Positions 1 through 12,854 of a stretch of 64,000 nucleotides of DNA are shown in pieces; within the stretch, counting starts at the first letter, position 1; each line of letters starts with the position of its first letter. A program made the translations under genes and the position numbers. Source of the DNA: Owenia fusiformis. Its lineage: Eukaryota > Annelida > Polychaeta > Sabellida > Oweniidae. The notes under the pieces were generated by a model. That model saw nothing but the letters and a program-made list of their open reading frames with translations. It did not search any database and had not been told where the DNA came from. The stretch spans positions 29,236,698 through 29,300,697 of the forward strand of contig CAIIXF020000007.1 in the NCBI GenBank assembly GCA_903813345.2. Reading direction: 5' to 3'.

Positions 1-2254
1 ATAGCCTATACTTTTGTTAGAAAATTGAACGACACGATGCACTATGACCATTCTGTGATGAACTGCTACTAGTGTCCTGGGTATATTTAGGATTATAAGT
101 TTCCAAGATGTTTTCACCAAATCAATTTTAGAGTTAATATATACGATCCTAACGTGACTTTTCCCCGGGACAATACGATTTTTCGAGTATATATAATTTT
201 ATGAGGGACAATACGATCTTATTTCCCAGGGAAAAGAGTAGTTGTATGGAATAAATAAATATCTCCCTACCCCAAGACCGACTCATCTTCGTTCACTCGG
301 CTTCTGCAGTCCCATTGAACGCAGTGAAGACCGCGCGTGAGAATATGTGATTGATGAGAAAAATACTATATCAAGGGAGAATCAGATCTATAGGGGTAAC
401 AGAATTGTGCAACATGTACAATTGGCCTACCAATATTTTCTCAAATATATATGGACACTATATAACAATATTTCAGCATTTCTGGTTTTACTCAAATAAA
501 GCGTTACTTTGGTCACAGAACTTTGCAAAATAGCCAAACAAAACTCATGGTATAACTTGAACCCCACTTAGGTAGCAACATAATCGAACGAACTGTAGTT
601 TATTTGAAAGAACATACATTTGTCACAAAGAAGAGTGCATTCTTTTTCTAGAGTTTTTAAAGAATTTACACTTGGCAAGCTATCCAAAACCAGTGTTGCA
701 CAAAAGACGATTGACTATCAGTCACATGCAGTGCACTGAAGCTGAGCCAGTTACACCTTATTCACTCATTCAATAGTTGAAGAGTTAACACAAAAATTTT
801 AAACTGTACCTGACCTGTTACATGTACATGCAGTGCACTATTTAGCTGAATTTATTACAGCCACTCACTTCTCAAAGCATTTATCTAAGAGATACAAAAA
901 TCAAATTTTCCTAAACTTGTAGCATGGACCATTTACATTTAATAAGAGTCTAAGTTAGATTAACCATTCGTACTGGGTTTTAGAACTAATAGTTTAGGGC
1001 CAAGGCCCTTGGCGGCTTTTATTTCTCATAAAACTCAGTACTCATAGTTTGTCCATAACAGAAAATTCAAAATGGCTGCCTAAAGCGGGAATTCCCTATA
1101 TGATTTAGAGATTTCTTCAAAGCATCGTTATATTATACGAAATAATTCTTGAGTCATTTTAGAAAGACACATTATGATAGGATAACAAAAAAATAGTTGA
1201 GTGACTTTGTAAATAATATTTTATGACATTAGACAGGTTAATTTTTCAAAAAGACCGTTTTAGATGTTCATATGACAGTTGTTTACATTTCATAGTTTTT
1301 TAGCGAGCGAATCAATGGAAGGAAAAAATGTGACCAGAAAACATGGGAATGGGAGGTCAAGGTTTGGATTGAAAAGTGTTCGGATATACAGGTTTTGCTG
1401 TATCTATTAAATGTATTGTTGCTGTTATAAATATCCATTTATACGGCAGTACCGAAAATCAAATAGGGTGGTTTCTAGTGTTTATTTTATTTTAATAGGC
1501 CATCAACATCATCCTTTGATAAATCAACTTATAAAATTAAAAGCGTTTCATATGTTGACTTTTATATTCTTGCAAGTCTTTTTGAAAAATGTCATCCCTT
1601 CAAGACCAAATGGTAGGCCAATTGAAGCAGAATTTTCCTAGAGGCCAGAAACGTTTTGTCTGTCTTTTTGTTAGTCCTCTAACTAGCAAAGTATTACAAA
1701 GTAGTCAAACTGATAAATTTTCAAAAACAAAAATTCAAAACAGTTAGAAATACACTGAGTCAGACTGCATGTTCATATACGAGCAAATACGAATTTTCAT
1801 TGCATTACCATCTCTTGTACTCTCTACACTGCACATATACACGCTGCAATAATGAAGGCTGCATATGCGTTTCCTTCTTGAGTGTGTACCACTATCGGAA
1901 CTACCAACGGATGATAAATATCACCTATTCAGTTTTTACTATCTTTCGTTTTGGGTCACTGAAAGTAAAAGGAAACATATCACTGACAATTACAGCATAT
2001 TTCTTACCATTCAAAACAACTGAAACATTCTTTATATTGTGTTTATATTTTACCAGCTTGTTTTTTTTCTTACAAAAATTCCAGTTTTATTATAAGATGA
2101 TTTTGATAAGCTGTAATGCTAAATAGTGTTCTTTAAGATAGGAATTTGCCTATAAATGGATGCAAGCATATTTTCAAAATATCAACTTACATCAATGCTC
2201 GGGAAATATTTGTTATGAGAGAGAGAGACTTATCGACAGGCGAGAGAGACTTAC
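1..2254. other. Non-coding stretch beyond the membrane-protein exon
   Basis: No coding segment or RNA gene is supported here. It should be intron of the minus-strand membrane-protein gene, because the donor at 2254 points into it. There is a short inverted repeat at about 158-237 (CTTTTCCC...GGGAAAAG). A segment at about 286-345 shares a 20-base core with 44455-44545. Confidence 0.5.
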
Positions 2255-3128
2255 CGACAATTGCAATGATGGCTACAACGGCTACAAGAAGAATAAGGAT
2301 TACGCCAATCACAAACGCAATTATGGCACGCTTCCTGGATCTCCTGTAGCGTTTCTCGTCGATCCACCTATTGCCTCCCTTTCTGTTGGAATACCCATTC
2401 ACAAAGAGATGTCCTCCATTATACTGCCTCTCTTGCATTTTTCTCGATTTCTGATGTATCATCTGCCCGCCGTCTTGCCTAAACGTTACTTGTTTTGAGT
2501 TTGTGGAATTTCTGTGTAATGTGTCTGAGGTATTTACTCCGATTGACGCTTGGGCAATCCGGCTCCTTCCCTTTATGATCTGGGGAAATTCATCCTCCAC
2601 CCAGAAGTCTCCTCCCTGAAACCATCTCTTTATGCTGCCCTTTCTCAACGATTTATTTACCTTATTCAGGTATATATTACTTTTTAACTGGCCCTGTTCA
2701 TTCTTTTTGAACGTGGACTTTATCGGTGGGAAAAAGGGACCGACTCCATCTTTTATGGTACCAGTAGAAACGAGGGATTTGGAAATCCTAGTTGAGGGGA
2801 TATCAGTGTTGATAATCCTGGGTTCAGGAAGTTTGATATTTGTTACATTCGGTTCAATCAGCCGTGATATAACAACTCCATCGTCAACAAATGTTCTTTC
2901 CGAAAGAATACCAGGTGATGCTTTTGTATTCTCAATGTGCGTGCTGTTGTTCAACGTAATTGTCGGATGGCTTCCTGAATTCGAACGACTGGTATCCAAA
3001 ACAGTGACAAGGCTATTTTGTTCACCAGTAGTCTGTGTGAGAAAACCTGAATTTTCTTTCCTTTGTTCCAAAAACGTCACGGTCGGTTGCCGACGTACGT
3101 CTGAAACGTTTATTTGGGTTACATCCAT
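2255..3128 (-). CDS. First coding exon of an unrecognised single-pass membrane protein (partial)
   Basis: An ATG at 3128 opens 291 codons plus one base, ending at a good donor (GTAAGT, read from 2254 downward). I do not recognise the family. About 267 hydrophilic residues, rich in Ser, Thr, Asn and basic residues, precede one strongly hydrophobic segment at about residues 268-291 (AIIAFVIGVILILLVAVVAI...). The segment follows a basic patch (RYRRSRKR), and there is no N-terminal signal peptide. A long N-terminal cytoplasmic tail with the C-terminus outside (type II) is therefore likely. The exon stops exactly at the end of the membrane segment, so the extracellular part is coded by later exons. 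No convincing continuation was seen between 2254 and 1. Two short motifs resemble PP1 docking sites (TVTF near residue 17, KQVTF near 216), which is weak evidence. Reading through the donor adds about 21 residues and then a stop. Confidence 0.6.
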
Positions 3129-6100
3129 TTCTTGTAGGTATGACTATTTCTTTACGTTATCAATGTCGGCTCTTATGGGAATGGTACGTTTAATTTGTGT
3201 ATTTACGATTTTTTGCAAAAGTGAATGAAGTGGAGAAAATAAATGTTTACTTGAATACCGACGAGTTGTTTTATGAAGTGCGTGACCAGGGGATGTGACC
3301 TTAATACAACTTGTCAAAGCTCACCACCTATTTTGTTTCATTTTTAGTTTGGTTGCCATTGATTTATAAAATCGTATCTCAAAAGAAAACATTTTTAGAT
3401 CAATGCAACATTCATCTATTGGTAGTTAGAATAGTAACCCGACAGGAAATGGTTAAAACTCCTAAAGGCTTTTACAGGTCCAATCATTCAAAAAATAAGC
3501 ATTTAATGATACGACTTTTTCAAATAGCGTAGTTTTATACAACCACTGGTATGCTTTTTCAACCAAAATGTATTTTTATAACATTATTTAGTTATTTTCA
3601 TTTTTTGTTGTATTTTTGTAGATCTGGGGAATTCGAATAGAAACGATCCGCTTTTCTTGGGTTTGGGTAAAAAGACGTTGGATGTTGGGTGTGGGGTCTA
3701 CAGGGTGCTCAAAAATGGTTAACGTAAAAACGCGTGGGTTGTACGTGAAAATGTATTTTAGTAGTAGCTTTTATTCATTCTCAAGTAAGGAAATTGAAGT
3801 GCAATGGGACGGAGATGTGAAAATCAAACAATTTTTGTGATATATCGGCACTGTATTTTGCAGGCAGGCGGGAAGGCGACCCGGGTGGGCTCTTGTATTA
3901 TTGTGGTAGGGCTGGAAGGATCCAACATTTCATTTTTCATTCCGTACACAAATTCTACCACCTCTAGAACAAAAACCTCTTGTACCACTGTATACCACCC
4001 ACTATTCTAATTCGAGAGAAGCGCCTTTTTGAAAAGGGGAAAGGCGATGGTTTCTTGAAAAATGAATTAAAATGCTTGTAGTATTGCACATGGGGAATTC
4101 TCCCCCCCCCCTTACTTTTCAATCAAGACTACTATCTTGATTTTCATTAATTGTAATGAGGTTAGTTAACAAGAATAAGTCAAGGAGGATTGGCTCCCAG
4201 AGTGCAACATCGATATTCTGTCCCATATATGGATATGTCGTGATACAAAGTTCGAATTCAAACAGCCGCCAATCTGTTCACTTTTGTTCACGCCATTTGA
4301 ATCGTGAATGTTGGTCTTATTCCCTAACGAAAACCTTTGTGGTAAATAATCAAAATTAAAAATTTATATCAGATATAGATGACATATATTGTTCTGATAA
4401 GATACCATATGCTTAGCTCCATGAATCTAAGTACATGCATCCCTTTGTTTTTTGATTTTCTCACACGTGGCGTTTTAATGAATCAAAACTCACTCAAGAA
4501 ACTAATGTGAACTATCTGTGTCTAGTTCACGGTGGTACCACGAACCGACGACTGACTTAAATTCACATCCATAAATAATTGGACCCCATGTATAATTGCC
4601 CAACCTCACTCCTTCGAACTCCAGAGCCTCATGTGACCCTAGCTAGATATTGCGGCATTTGGAGACCCACGTTTAAAGTCCCCGTCTAAAGTTTAAAAAT
4701 ATTTTTTTATCATTCATTTACTATTTCTCATGACTTAAAAAGTTATTTTAGAGATTTTGAAAAAAGAAATTTTTTGAAAAAGTGAGCATTTCATTTCTCA
4801 AATATTCAAATTTCCCGCCATTTTTCAAAAAAAGTTGAAATTTTTTAATCATCAAATATTTCTTAGTGCATTTCAAAAAAGATTATCTTTTTAACACCAA
4901 TGCAAAGATTGAACAAAGGAAACTCTTTTTCAATTATAAAATGCCATATTTAATGGGCCACTTCAATATTTTAGCATATCAAAAATATCTTGAAACATTA
5001 GTGATGTCACTAAGGTGGCAAAAACCTTTTGAAAAAAAATGAATTTTTTTTTCGATGTCAAACTTTTCTAAATATGCTAGACTTCAATAATAAACCAATG
5101 TTGATTGTCAAACCAGGTTAAAAGGAAGAATATATTATGTTTTAGATATCATTGTACCATTGGTTTTTTATGAGAACTAAAATTTTGAAATGTATTTTTC
5201 TCGGAACCATTTTCATGCACTGATAAGTTCATTTCTCGCTTATTTATGAACCGATTTTCTTAATTTTTCGGCAAAAACATGAGAGGATGAATGCTATGCA
5301 TTTGTATGAATTGTGGTAAATTAAAAGATATGTGTGACCTCTAAAAGTTAGTTTTAAATAAATTCACAAATTTTGGAACAAAAAGTCTATCAAAAACCAC
5401 TTTTTGAAATAAAAAAAAAGTTTCACATATCACAGTTTGATAACATTGGGTAAGACTACAATATAAGCCAAAGTGGTTTAAACTTTATATGGGGACTTTA
5501 CGGAGATTTGTAAGTTCTCAAAATTAAAAGATGTCACGCGTTTAAAACATCCAATAAAACATATCAACCTCGTTGGTAAAATATCTATTTATTCATATAT
5601 TTATTTACTAGCCTAATATTACCGTTTTACATACGCATTCCAAACTTAGGATATCGTGTATCTGATGATTGATTGTATAAATAAACAAATTAATGAACAA
5701 ATATTTTCAATACCTAAAAATGTAATTCAGAATCAAGGAGCACTTGTTATTTTGCACGCTTCACATATAGTCAAAGAGGTTACCATTTTTAAAGACATAA
5801 TAGGAAGTTTAAGCTAGCAATGTTTTCCACAACCTAAACGTGAACGGAAAATATAAAAGCGATGCATTTGCATGGGCGATTGGTCATACATATAGGTTGG
5901 CGTTTCGATTTTATATACAAGCTTAAACTCCCTATATTATTTGAACAACGCATGCAAAATTGTGTCTAAAATTATTCATAGATATATAGCGATAGAGTAT
6001 CTATACTGATCTAAAATATTTTCGAAAAGGTGAGGTGTGAGTTTCACAATTTATGGCCGGCTAATATTTCCAAATAGATGAAGACTTGATTCAATTTGTT

Positions 6101-6969
6101 CCATATGATAACTGAATGCAGGCCCGTCCGAAGGATTTCTCAAGGGAGGTGACTTTAGCGTACGTGTGATTTGTGCCGCCGACACGCCTACGCCGCAACG
6201 CGTTGACGGTGCGTAACGCCTCCAGCTAGGGGGTCTTGGGGCATGTCTCCCAGTAAATTGAAATTTAGATCCTCTCTTGTACATTCTTAGCATATATGAG
6301 TGCCAATTGAAATTCATAAAATATTGATTGTTACTTTGATTATAATGCTCTAGAAATTACAAAACGATGATTAGGCCCGATGCTTTGTTTGATAAATTAT
6401 AATTTAGCATATTGAATTCTCTTACCAATATGCTTCATTTCATTAAAATCGAGCCACTAATTGACCGTTATGAATTTTAAAGGTAAGAATCTGTCAATCG
6501 TCAAGTAGTCGCGTTTGCGTTCTCTTCACGAATTTGAGAGAAAACTGATTTTTTCAAAAATGCCCTATGAATACCTTTGAACTTTTTTGCCTATTCCTAA
6601 ACATCTATACCTATACGCACACTGTGGTAGCAGAATTATGATGATAGCTTTTTCCATATTTTAGATATAATATAACCAAGCCATACACCCATACATCTGC
6701 CTACTAAATCATGATCACTGATTGGCATTTGTTGTACATCTTGAAATATATATGCCAAAGCCAAAAACAACTTGAACTTGAATTTACAGACTATTCAATT
6801 TCACGTTACATTGAGGCCAATGGTATTTTGCAATACCTGCTATATCTTTGAAGTGATGTGTAGATCACGGTGACCTCGATTTGACCGATATTGCCCTCCT
6901 TTTTTAAGAAAATGAAACTTTTCTGAAGAGATAATTAGGCCTAAATAAGGTTTAACAATACCAACAATA
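3129..6969. other. Intergenic, repeat-derived sequence
   Basis: No gene is supported. Bases 3129-3250 should contain the 5' UTR and promoter of the minus-strand membrane-protein gene, but no clear motif stands out. Bases 4672-5500 are very AT-rich and bounded by weak inverted ends (TTTAAAGTCCCC near 4671 and GGGGACTTTA near 5491), possibly an old non-autonomous element. Bases 6115-6300 resemble the left part of the 520-bp element at 27680 (reads such as GGATTTCTCAAGGGAGG) and look like an old fragment of that family. Confidence 0.4.
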
Positions 6970-7481
6970 ATGGGCTTTGTATAAAAAACCTCATACCTCA
7001 TACCCACCTATCCACGTACGTTGGACATGATACAGACTTTGAAGGGTTCAATTTTAAAGATCTTAGATTATTAAATCTTAGTTTATGATGAATGTATTTG
7101 TAACGACCCTTGCTAGAACCCTAGTAAGTTGCTACGACAGCCCAGCTCGGTTCGATTCCCATCCGGGGCATCGAATTTAGCACACTTTCTTTCAATTTCT
7201 TTAACTGGTTTGTTGGACCGATGCTCGCGGTCGTTAGTTACTTATTCCTCCGGGAAGCCCTCGGGTCATTACATATTACAATGCACCCATATAGCTTATG
7301 CCTTTATTTATGAATCTGTGACCCGTCTAGTCATAAAATAAACCGGAATTGTAGAAATGTTAATAATTAGAGCTAGTTTGAGATTTAAAAATCTTTAAAA
7401 TTGAACCCTTCAATGACTGTATCATGTCCCACGAAGGTGGGTAGGTGGGTATGAGGTAGGAGCGGTTTTTTAAAGCCATAA
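6970..7481. repeat. Foldback element with an inserted SINE-like core
   Basis: The two ends are long imperfect inverted repeats: about 6971-7081 pairs with about 7370-7480. Shared blocks include ACATGATACAG, GAAGGGTTCAATTTTAAAGAT and CTCATACCCACCTA. Between the arms, about 7095-7340 carries a tRNA B-box-like GGTTCGATTCC (7148-7158) followed by a GC-richer body and an AT-rich end. This looks like a SINE-like sequence lodged in the loop. No coding capacity is seen. Confidence 0.5.
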
Positions 7482-8427
7482 TGAAATCAGACAAGTAATA
7501 AAAAAACGCAGAGGGGATGTAATTAACCCCCTCCTTGCTTACTCGAGTGGCCAAAGAATAAGGTAAGACATTGCCAATACAATTGCCAGAACTCCCCCAC
7601 TCCGGAAGACGGATCCCATTCCCAGGCTCAATGTTCGCATTTTGTTCGGAATATGAATTAGAAGTCGTTCGTATAATTAGTCCAGCAAAATCATGAGTCA
7701 CCCCAAATAGTTTCCGGTGTCTGCGAAATCCGAAAAGTGAAAAGTTTTTACGACCACAACAAGCTGAATAACTTGGTTCCTAGTGTGCTGATTATCTACT
7801 ATTTTATAACGTTACTTAACACACATCACCCAGGTAACTTATCAAGATTTTTAGATTACCTTTTCATACTTTTATTTCTTCCATATTTTTGTTCATTTAG
7901 AGGGCTAGTTTTATGTTACTCGAGTCTCTAGCCAATACTTGGCTAGAGGGGATTCATCTGGAATACTGTGAACTCTATTTGAAAAAAGCTGCCGGGGTGT
8001 CATAAATTTATTGAATATTTTAAAAATCGCCAGATAAATAAATCATTAATCAAACCGGACCCAGCTCAAATCCTTGATGAGATATGACATGATTTCATCA
8101 GGATTTCGTCTAAAATTAAAACAAAATGGCTCCAAGAAAAATGGCGATGTTCGAAAACTGGACGAAATGTCGTTACGTCTGACATTAGTAACTGGCTGTA
8201 AATTCTAAGTTAGCGATCCAGAAGATGTGAACTAATACACTGATCACTTTGTGTGTGTTTTGGAATTTTTGGTGAGGTAATAAGACCAAAACTCGCAATT
8301 CAAATTGTGATGTGGAAAAATGGCGGACATATGATTTCAAATTTTATGATTACGACATTACCAGTTGTTCATGCAGGAATATATCTGTACTGGAAGGCCA
8401 CGATACAGTGGCCTTAGAAGAAGGTAA

Positions 8428-10184
8428 GTTTTATGTACCCCCATAAATGTGGGGTTATTTTGAGGATTTTCAATATTTAGGACATTTGTTACTCAAAATA
8501 ACCCCACAAAGTTAAGGCTTTGATTCTTTGGGGATTTGCTAAACAATACCCTTTGCTTTCGTTTGACTTCACTCCTTAGAAGAGAGCTTCGTCTTCACTC
8601 TTTCAAACTAAAATAAACCTGTGAACTCACCGCGCCAATCAGTGTTCGTCGGCCAAATTTGACCGACGTTCTATATATGGTCATTCCTTCTGACGTCATC
8701 GTTGAGCCCGGAATTGACCAATGACATGTGCATATTTAATAGTCCTATTCGCGTTAGGAAATTACTGGTCATTAACATAAATATTTCCCGCAATGCAACA
8801 CGATAACATGGACAATTTTCTATTGGTCCGCAAAACACAACGTCATAGGCATTATCCCGATCCAACATTAGTACATATGTATAATAATATTCTATAATCC
8901 TGACAATAATTAGAAAAGAAGATGGAAATTCAATTTGCTTCGATTATTTTTTCTATGGCGTCTGAGCAAGTTCCGGGAACTGAGCAACTTCTGGGAAATC
9001 TGTGACGTCACTTGAATTTTAAACTTAGGATTTTGACGATTCTGGTGAATATATTTTTAAAAAATTTGTCAAATGTCTTTATAATGATCATATCTATCGT
9101 ATGTGCAAATATAATTCATGATAAACCTCTAATAAAGTCACAATGCGTCATTGAAAAACACAGCCAATGTTATTCCAATGGGAAAGTGCCCGGATGTTGA
9201 GAAAGTTGTACCACGAAACTGAACTCTCCAACGCGGAGATAAGAATATTTCGCACGTTAGAAGTTAGCGCGTATAGGTATATTAGAACGCATTTGGCGTA
9301 TGTTTCTTCAAGCTCACTGATTGGTGGAAGAAAGGTCAGCGCGTAGGTCAGAAGTGATTTACTACCCGGACTGTCACCGGTACCTGTCGTGGGGCCGGGG
9401 CTACTAAACTGTAATATGGTCTCTCCTAGGCAGAGTTTAGTTTAACTAGACTCTGCACGCAGGGTAGCTAAACAATAGCATACACATAGAATTTGTACTA
9501 AATATTTTTAGAATTTACTCACCTTTTTATGTTTTTCGTATCGACAAGACATTAATCTTCAACATGCTACCAAATATAGCCCTCTAAGTGTTGTATTCAT
9601 TCTTGTAATGACGATTTAATAGAGATAGCAGATATTTCTAGAAAAGTTTTTCAAATTTCATGCGCAGTCGATATTTTTTATCTAAATAACAAACTTCGCG
9701 TTAATACGAAATCCAAAAGTAAAAATTGAGGGAAATTTTGAAAAATGATTTTCACCTTCCGGGGTGTATTAAAAGGACTGTCAACCTCAAGTTTGGCCGC
9801 TGTAACTTCTACGGCCTTTGTTTTCCTGAACTTAGGCATAAGCAATAATTTTGTTATTAATTTGACAGGTGATATCATTTGGCACTGTTAAGTTTCCCAT
9901 CTACCACATAATTTCTCCCAAAATGCAAAGCGTGAAAATGGCCAAAATTTGAATAGATTTCGAGAGTCAAATATTACAGCAAATTGTTCCACTTATAAAG
10001 CATTGTTTCGACTGATCGATTGCTCATTACATTGGAAAAAGAATCTTCTTCACAGAAGAGAAGAAAAAAGGTAGGGAAACTGCCGACATTGTCAGAACTT
10101 GAATCTTCAAATCATGTGAAAAAAACCACAAAGAATCAAAGCCTTAAATCAAAATAACCCCACATTTATGGGGGTAGTTTTATG
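8428..10184. mobile_element. Non-autonomous DNA transposon, 1.74 kb, 8-bp target duplication
   Basis: The element runs 8436-10176 and is bounded by terminal inverted repeats that start TACCCCCATAAATGTGGGGT and continue for about 28 bases with no mismatch. The 8-bp duplication GTTTTATG lies at 8428-8435 and 10177-10184. There is no transposase-like frame. Its interior (about 8550-9462) is related, in opposite orientation, to the 345-bp element at 20158-20502. An 8-bp duplication fits hAT-like superfamilies, but the superfamily is not proved. Confidence 0.72.
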
Positions 10185-10775
10185 TTACTCGAGTCTCTAG
10201 TCTAGGCCTAATGCTTCTAATCTAACCTATAGTCTATAATAAAACAGTTTTTAAATAGTTTTACACTTTGACCTGTGACAGGTTGATTCAGTGATTGAGT
10301 GAAATTCAGTGAAAGGCTCCAAAAGCACTACAAAAAATGAAGGCCTACAAATGAGATTGGTCTGCCTACATATTACATGTACATATTAATATGATCGAAT
10401 GAGGATAGTAAAGAGAAGTAACCTCAAACATCCTGCAATTATTAATGACTGCAATTCTGAAAGGTACTCTAATTGAAAGCTCATGGTTCTAGGGATTCTT
10501 TTAGCTAGTTGATCGTGCTTTTTGGTAGTCTATATTACATGTATCGATTGTTTCAGATGGCCAAAACAGCTAATCTTAAGATTATCAAGTATTCGGTTTT
10601 AAGTAGTTACCATCATGATCTTGTATGAGAAATCAAAAACATTTTCTTATCATATCCTATCCTTTCAATTTCCATTATCCAGTTGACCAAATTGGCAGGT
10701 TCATGATATTGGGATTATCCCAAAGGCTAGTATAATATAACAAAGGAATAATCCTAGGATGATCTGTTTTATATA

Positions 10776-11218
10776 CAGGGTGGTCCAAAAAAGTGAACCC
10801 CTTCAATTGGCTATATTTCCCTTATTACTCTCAGGAATCCTTTCATATTTTCACATGATGTAGAGAGACTAAAATTTTATTTGGTACCATACATTTTTCG
10901 TAGTCTTGAAATTAGCAGAAATTATAAGCCCTATCCAAACAGCACTGAAAATCGATAAAATGTGATTCTTTTACTCTTCAACAATCTTCATCTGGAAATT
11001 GTTTTAGCTGCAATCTGAGAAACCTAATGTTTTCTGACTTTGTTTGGATTTGAATCCTGTACATTATGGTGTAGAAATTAGCATCCTGCCTCCGTCAGTT
11101 GCAAAGTTATTGTGATCCAAAGAAATGTCGTTAGTTTCCAAAGACAAAAACACCTTCCACTGAAATCGCAACATATCCCTATATGGTCTTAACATGTTAA
11201 CTTTTTTGGACCACCCTG
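10776..11218. mobile_element. Tc1/mariner-like MITE, 443 bp
   Basis: The ends are inverted copies of CAGGGTGGTCCAAAAAAGT, flanked on both sides by TA (10774-10775 and 11219-11220), as expected for Tc1/mariner insertion. No transposase frame is present. Confidence 0.8.
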
Positions 11219-11297
11219 TACTAATAGTATGTGTTCTTTGTATATTTGTAATTGGTGATATTTTGTTTGGACAAATTTATTGCCTTGTATGCTTATG

Positions 11298-11461
11298 CAG
11301 GCCTGCAGCCAACTTTTGCTAAGGCAGTTCATTTTTCAAAAAATTCTAGTGGGATTTAACTTTGGCCCAAAATGAAAAGTGCTTAGAAAATTGAAAAACT
11401 ACATGATTTGAAAGAATATTTTGCCAGGGGGAGGGCTTAAATCCCTCTGGGTAAGGGCCTG
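11298..11461. mobile_element. Short MITE of the CAGGCCC family (diverged copy)
   Basis: It starts CAGGCCTGCAGCC and ends GGGCCTG, with the family's interior pattern (a run reading TTTGGCCCAAAA, then GAAAAACTACATGATTT). This is the most diverged of the five copies in the window, and no target duplication is clear. Confidence 0.55.
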
Positions 11462-11945
11462 CTGACATGTGACTTTTTTTCAAATGTTTTTACAGGTAGG
11501 CTCAGCTTGTATAGAACTTAACACTAACACAGTACATGTAGCTTGATAGTACTTACTAGATGTACATGTTTTACCTTCATGGCCTTATCTTGCTTTCTTA
11601 AGGGATAAGTACCGACCTTGAATCTACCAACTGACCAATTTTAAGAATGTTGACAAATAAGTTATTGAAACATTCTCTTTATGCGGGGGAGGGGGGCAGT
11701 GCAAGTACAGCAGTGTTACCATGGCAACAACCCCAATTCAAAGGTGTAACGCTTATCTTAGATGGGCACCTTCTACTTTATCATCATTATTATCAATATT
11801 TTGCATGGTCATTCTGTTTATCTGTTATCACCACTCGCAAAAGTTTAGATTAAACCACTCATTTTGAAAAATGTGAAAAACCTTGTTATGTCCCTCGTTT
11901 CATGAATTCATGGATTGGAAGTAGCACTAAGAAGAAGAAATATTC

Positions 11946-12050
11946 CTCCTGACTTTTGTGGACAGTGTCCGGTGGTGGTTGTTTAGCATTTGGTAGTCAG
12001 CATGTGTAGCAAATGGCAGGTAGTGACATTTTGCATGTTAAAGTAACACA
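11946..12050 (+). repeat. Dispersed GTGGTGACATTTTG repeat, copy 1
   Basis: This degenerate repeat has blocks like TTTGTGGACAGTGTTCGG and ends GGCAGGTAGTGACATTTTGC. Related copies lie at about 30505-30603 and 40005-40117, a weaker one at 14866-14945, and an inverted one at 52820-52960. Confidence 0.45.
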
Positions 12051-12172
12051 TTTACGATGTATCTAAAATCTAAAACCTCAAAAAGTAATAGATATGACTA
12101 TATGTTGTATAAAAAGAGATTTTTAAAAAAAAATTGTGTCTGAGAGATCTATAAAAAAGAAAAAAAACTTAC

Positions 12173-12258
12173 TCTCGACCGGGAATCGAACCACCGGCAG
12201 CTGGATTCAATCATCAAAACCTTAGTCCTGCGCCTTTCTCCATTAGGCCAGACTGGCA
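12173..12258 (-). repeat. Decayed tRNA-like sequence (tRNA pseudogene or SINE head)
   Basis: On the minus strand an A-box-like TGGCCTAATGG lies about 50 bases before a B-box-like GGTTCGATTCC. The spacing and the D-arm pairing (GCC...GGC) suit a long-variable-arm tRNA such as tRNA-Leu, and the anticodon-loop position reads CTAAGGT (AAG). The acceptor stem does not pair and the T stem is poor, so a working tRNA is unlikely. Confidence 0.45.
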
Positions 12259-12854
12259 TGATAAAATTACACTGTAATTCTAAAGCTATGTTATAAATTT
12301 TAGAAGACAGTCGAATCACTGCATAAGATTAATAAAAAAAATAGTCAATAATCATTTTAATAATATTTAAATATCTATTTCGGTAAATTTTTAAGTCAAA
12401 ACCAGGATTGATGATGTAAATTCAGTTTTCATTTAGATAATCTATTTCATGTTATGAGTCGTAAAAAAAACATGGCTCCGAAAAAATATTTCTTGCATCC
12501 AAATTTCAAAATGATATATATCCATGGATCAGTTATTTTTGGCACCTGAACCCTTCCTAATAGAAAGGTAAGACTATTTTCTTGACTCATATCGCTTAAA
12601 TTGTCGAAATTCGGCCTAGAATCGTAAATGTGTTACTTTTATACCTTGATACATCCTGCAAAAGTCACTAAACATATTTTGGTTTTGATAAGAGACAATT
12701 TTTTTTAGGTATTCCGGAGTTTCATTAAAGCAGATTTAGGCAACATCTCATTTTCTGTTTTTTCAAAAACTGCCTGTTGCTTGACACGTTTTGTAACTGG
12801 TTTCATGTTAGAATTATAAATAACTAGACATGTAAATTGAACAAGTTCAATTTA

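Noticed and set aside
2632-3228. 198-codon plus-strand frame
   Set aside because: It is antisense to the membrane-protein exon, which has the better composition, a donor site and a membrane segment.
12173-12258. Functional tRNA gene
   Set aside because: The acceptor stem does not pair and the T stem is mismatched; only the A and B boxes are good.
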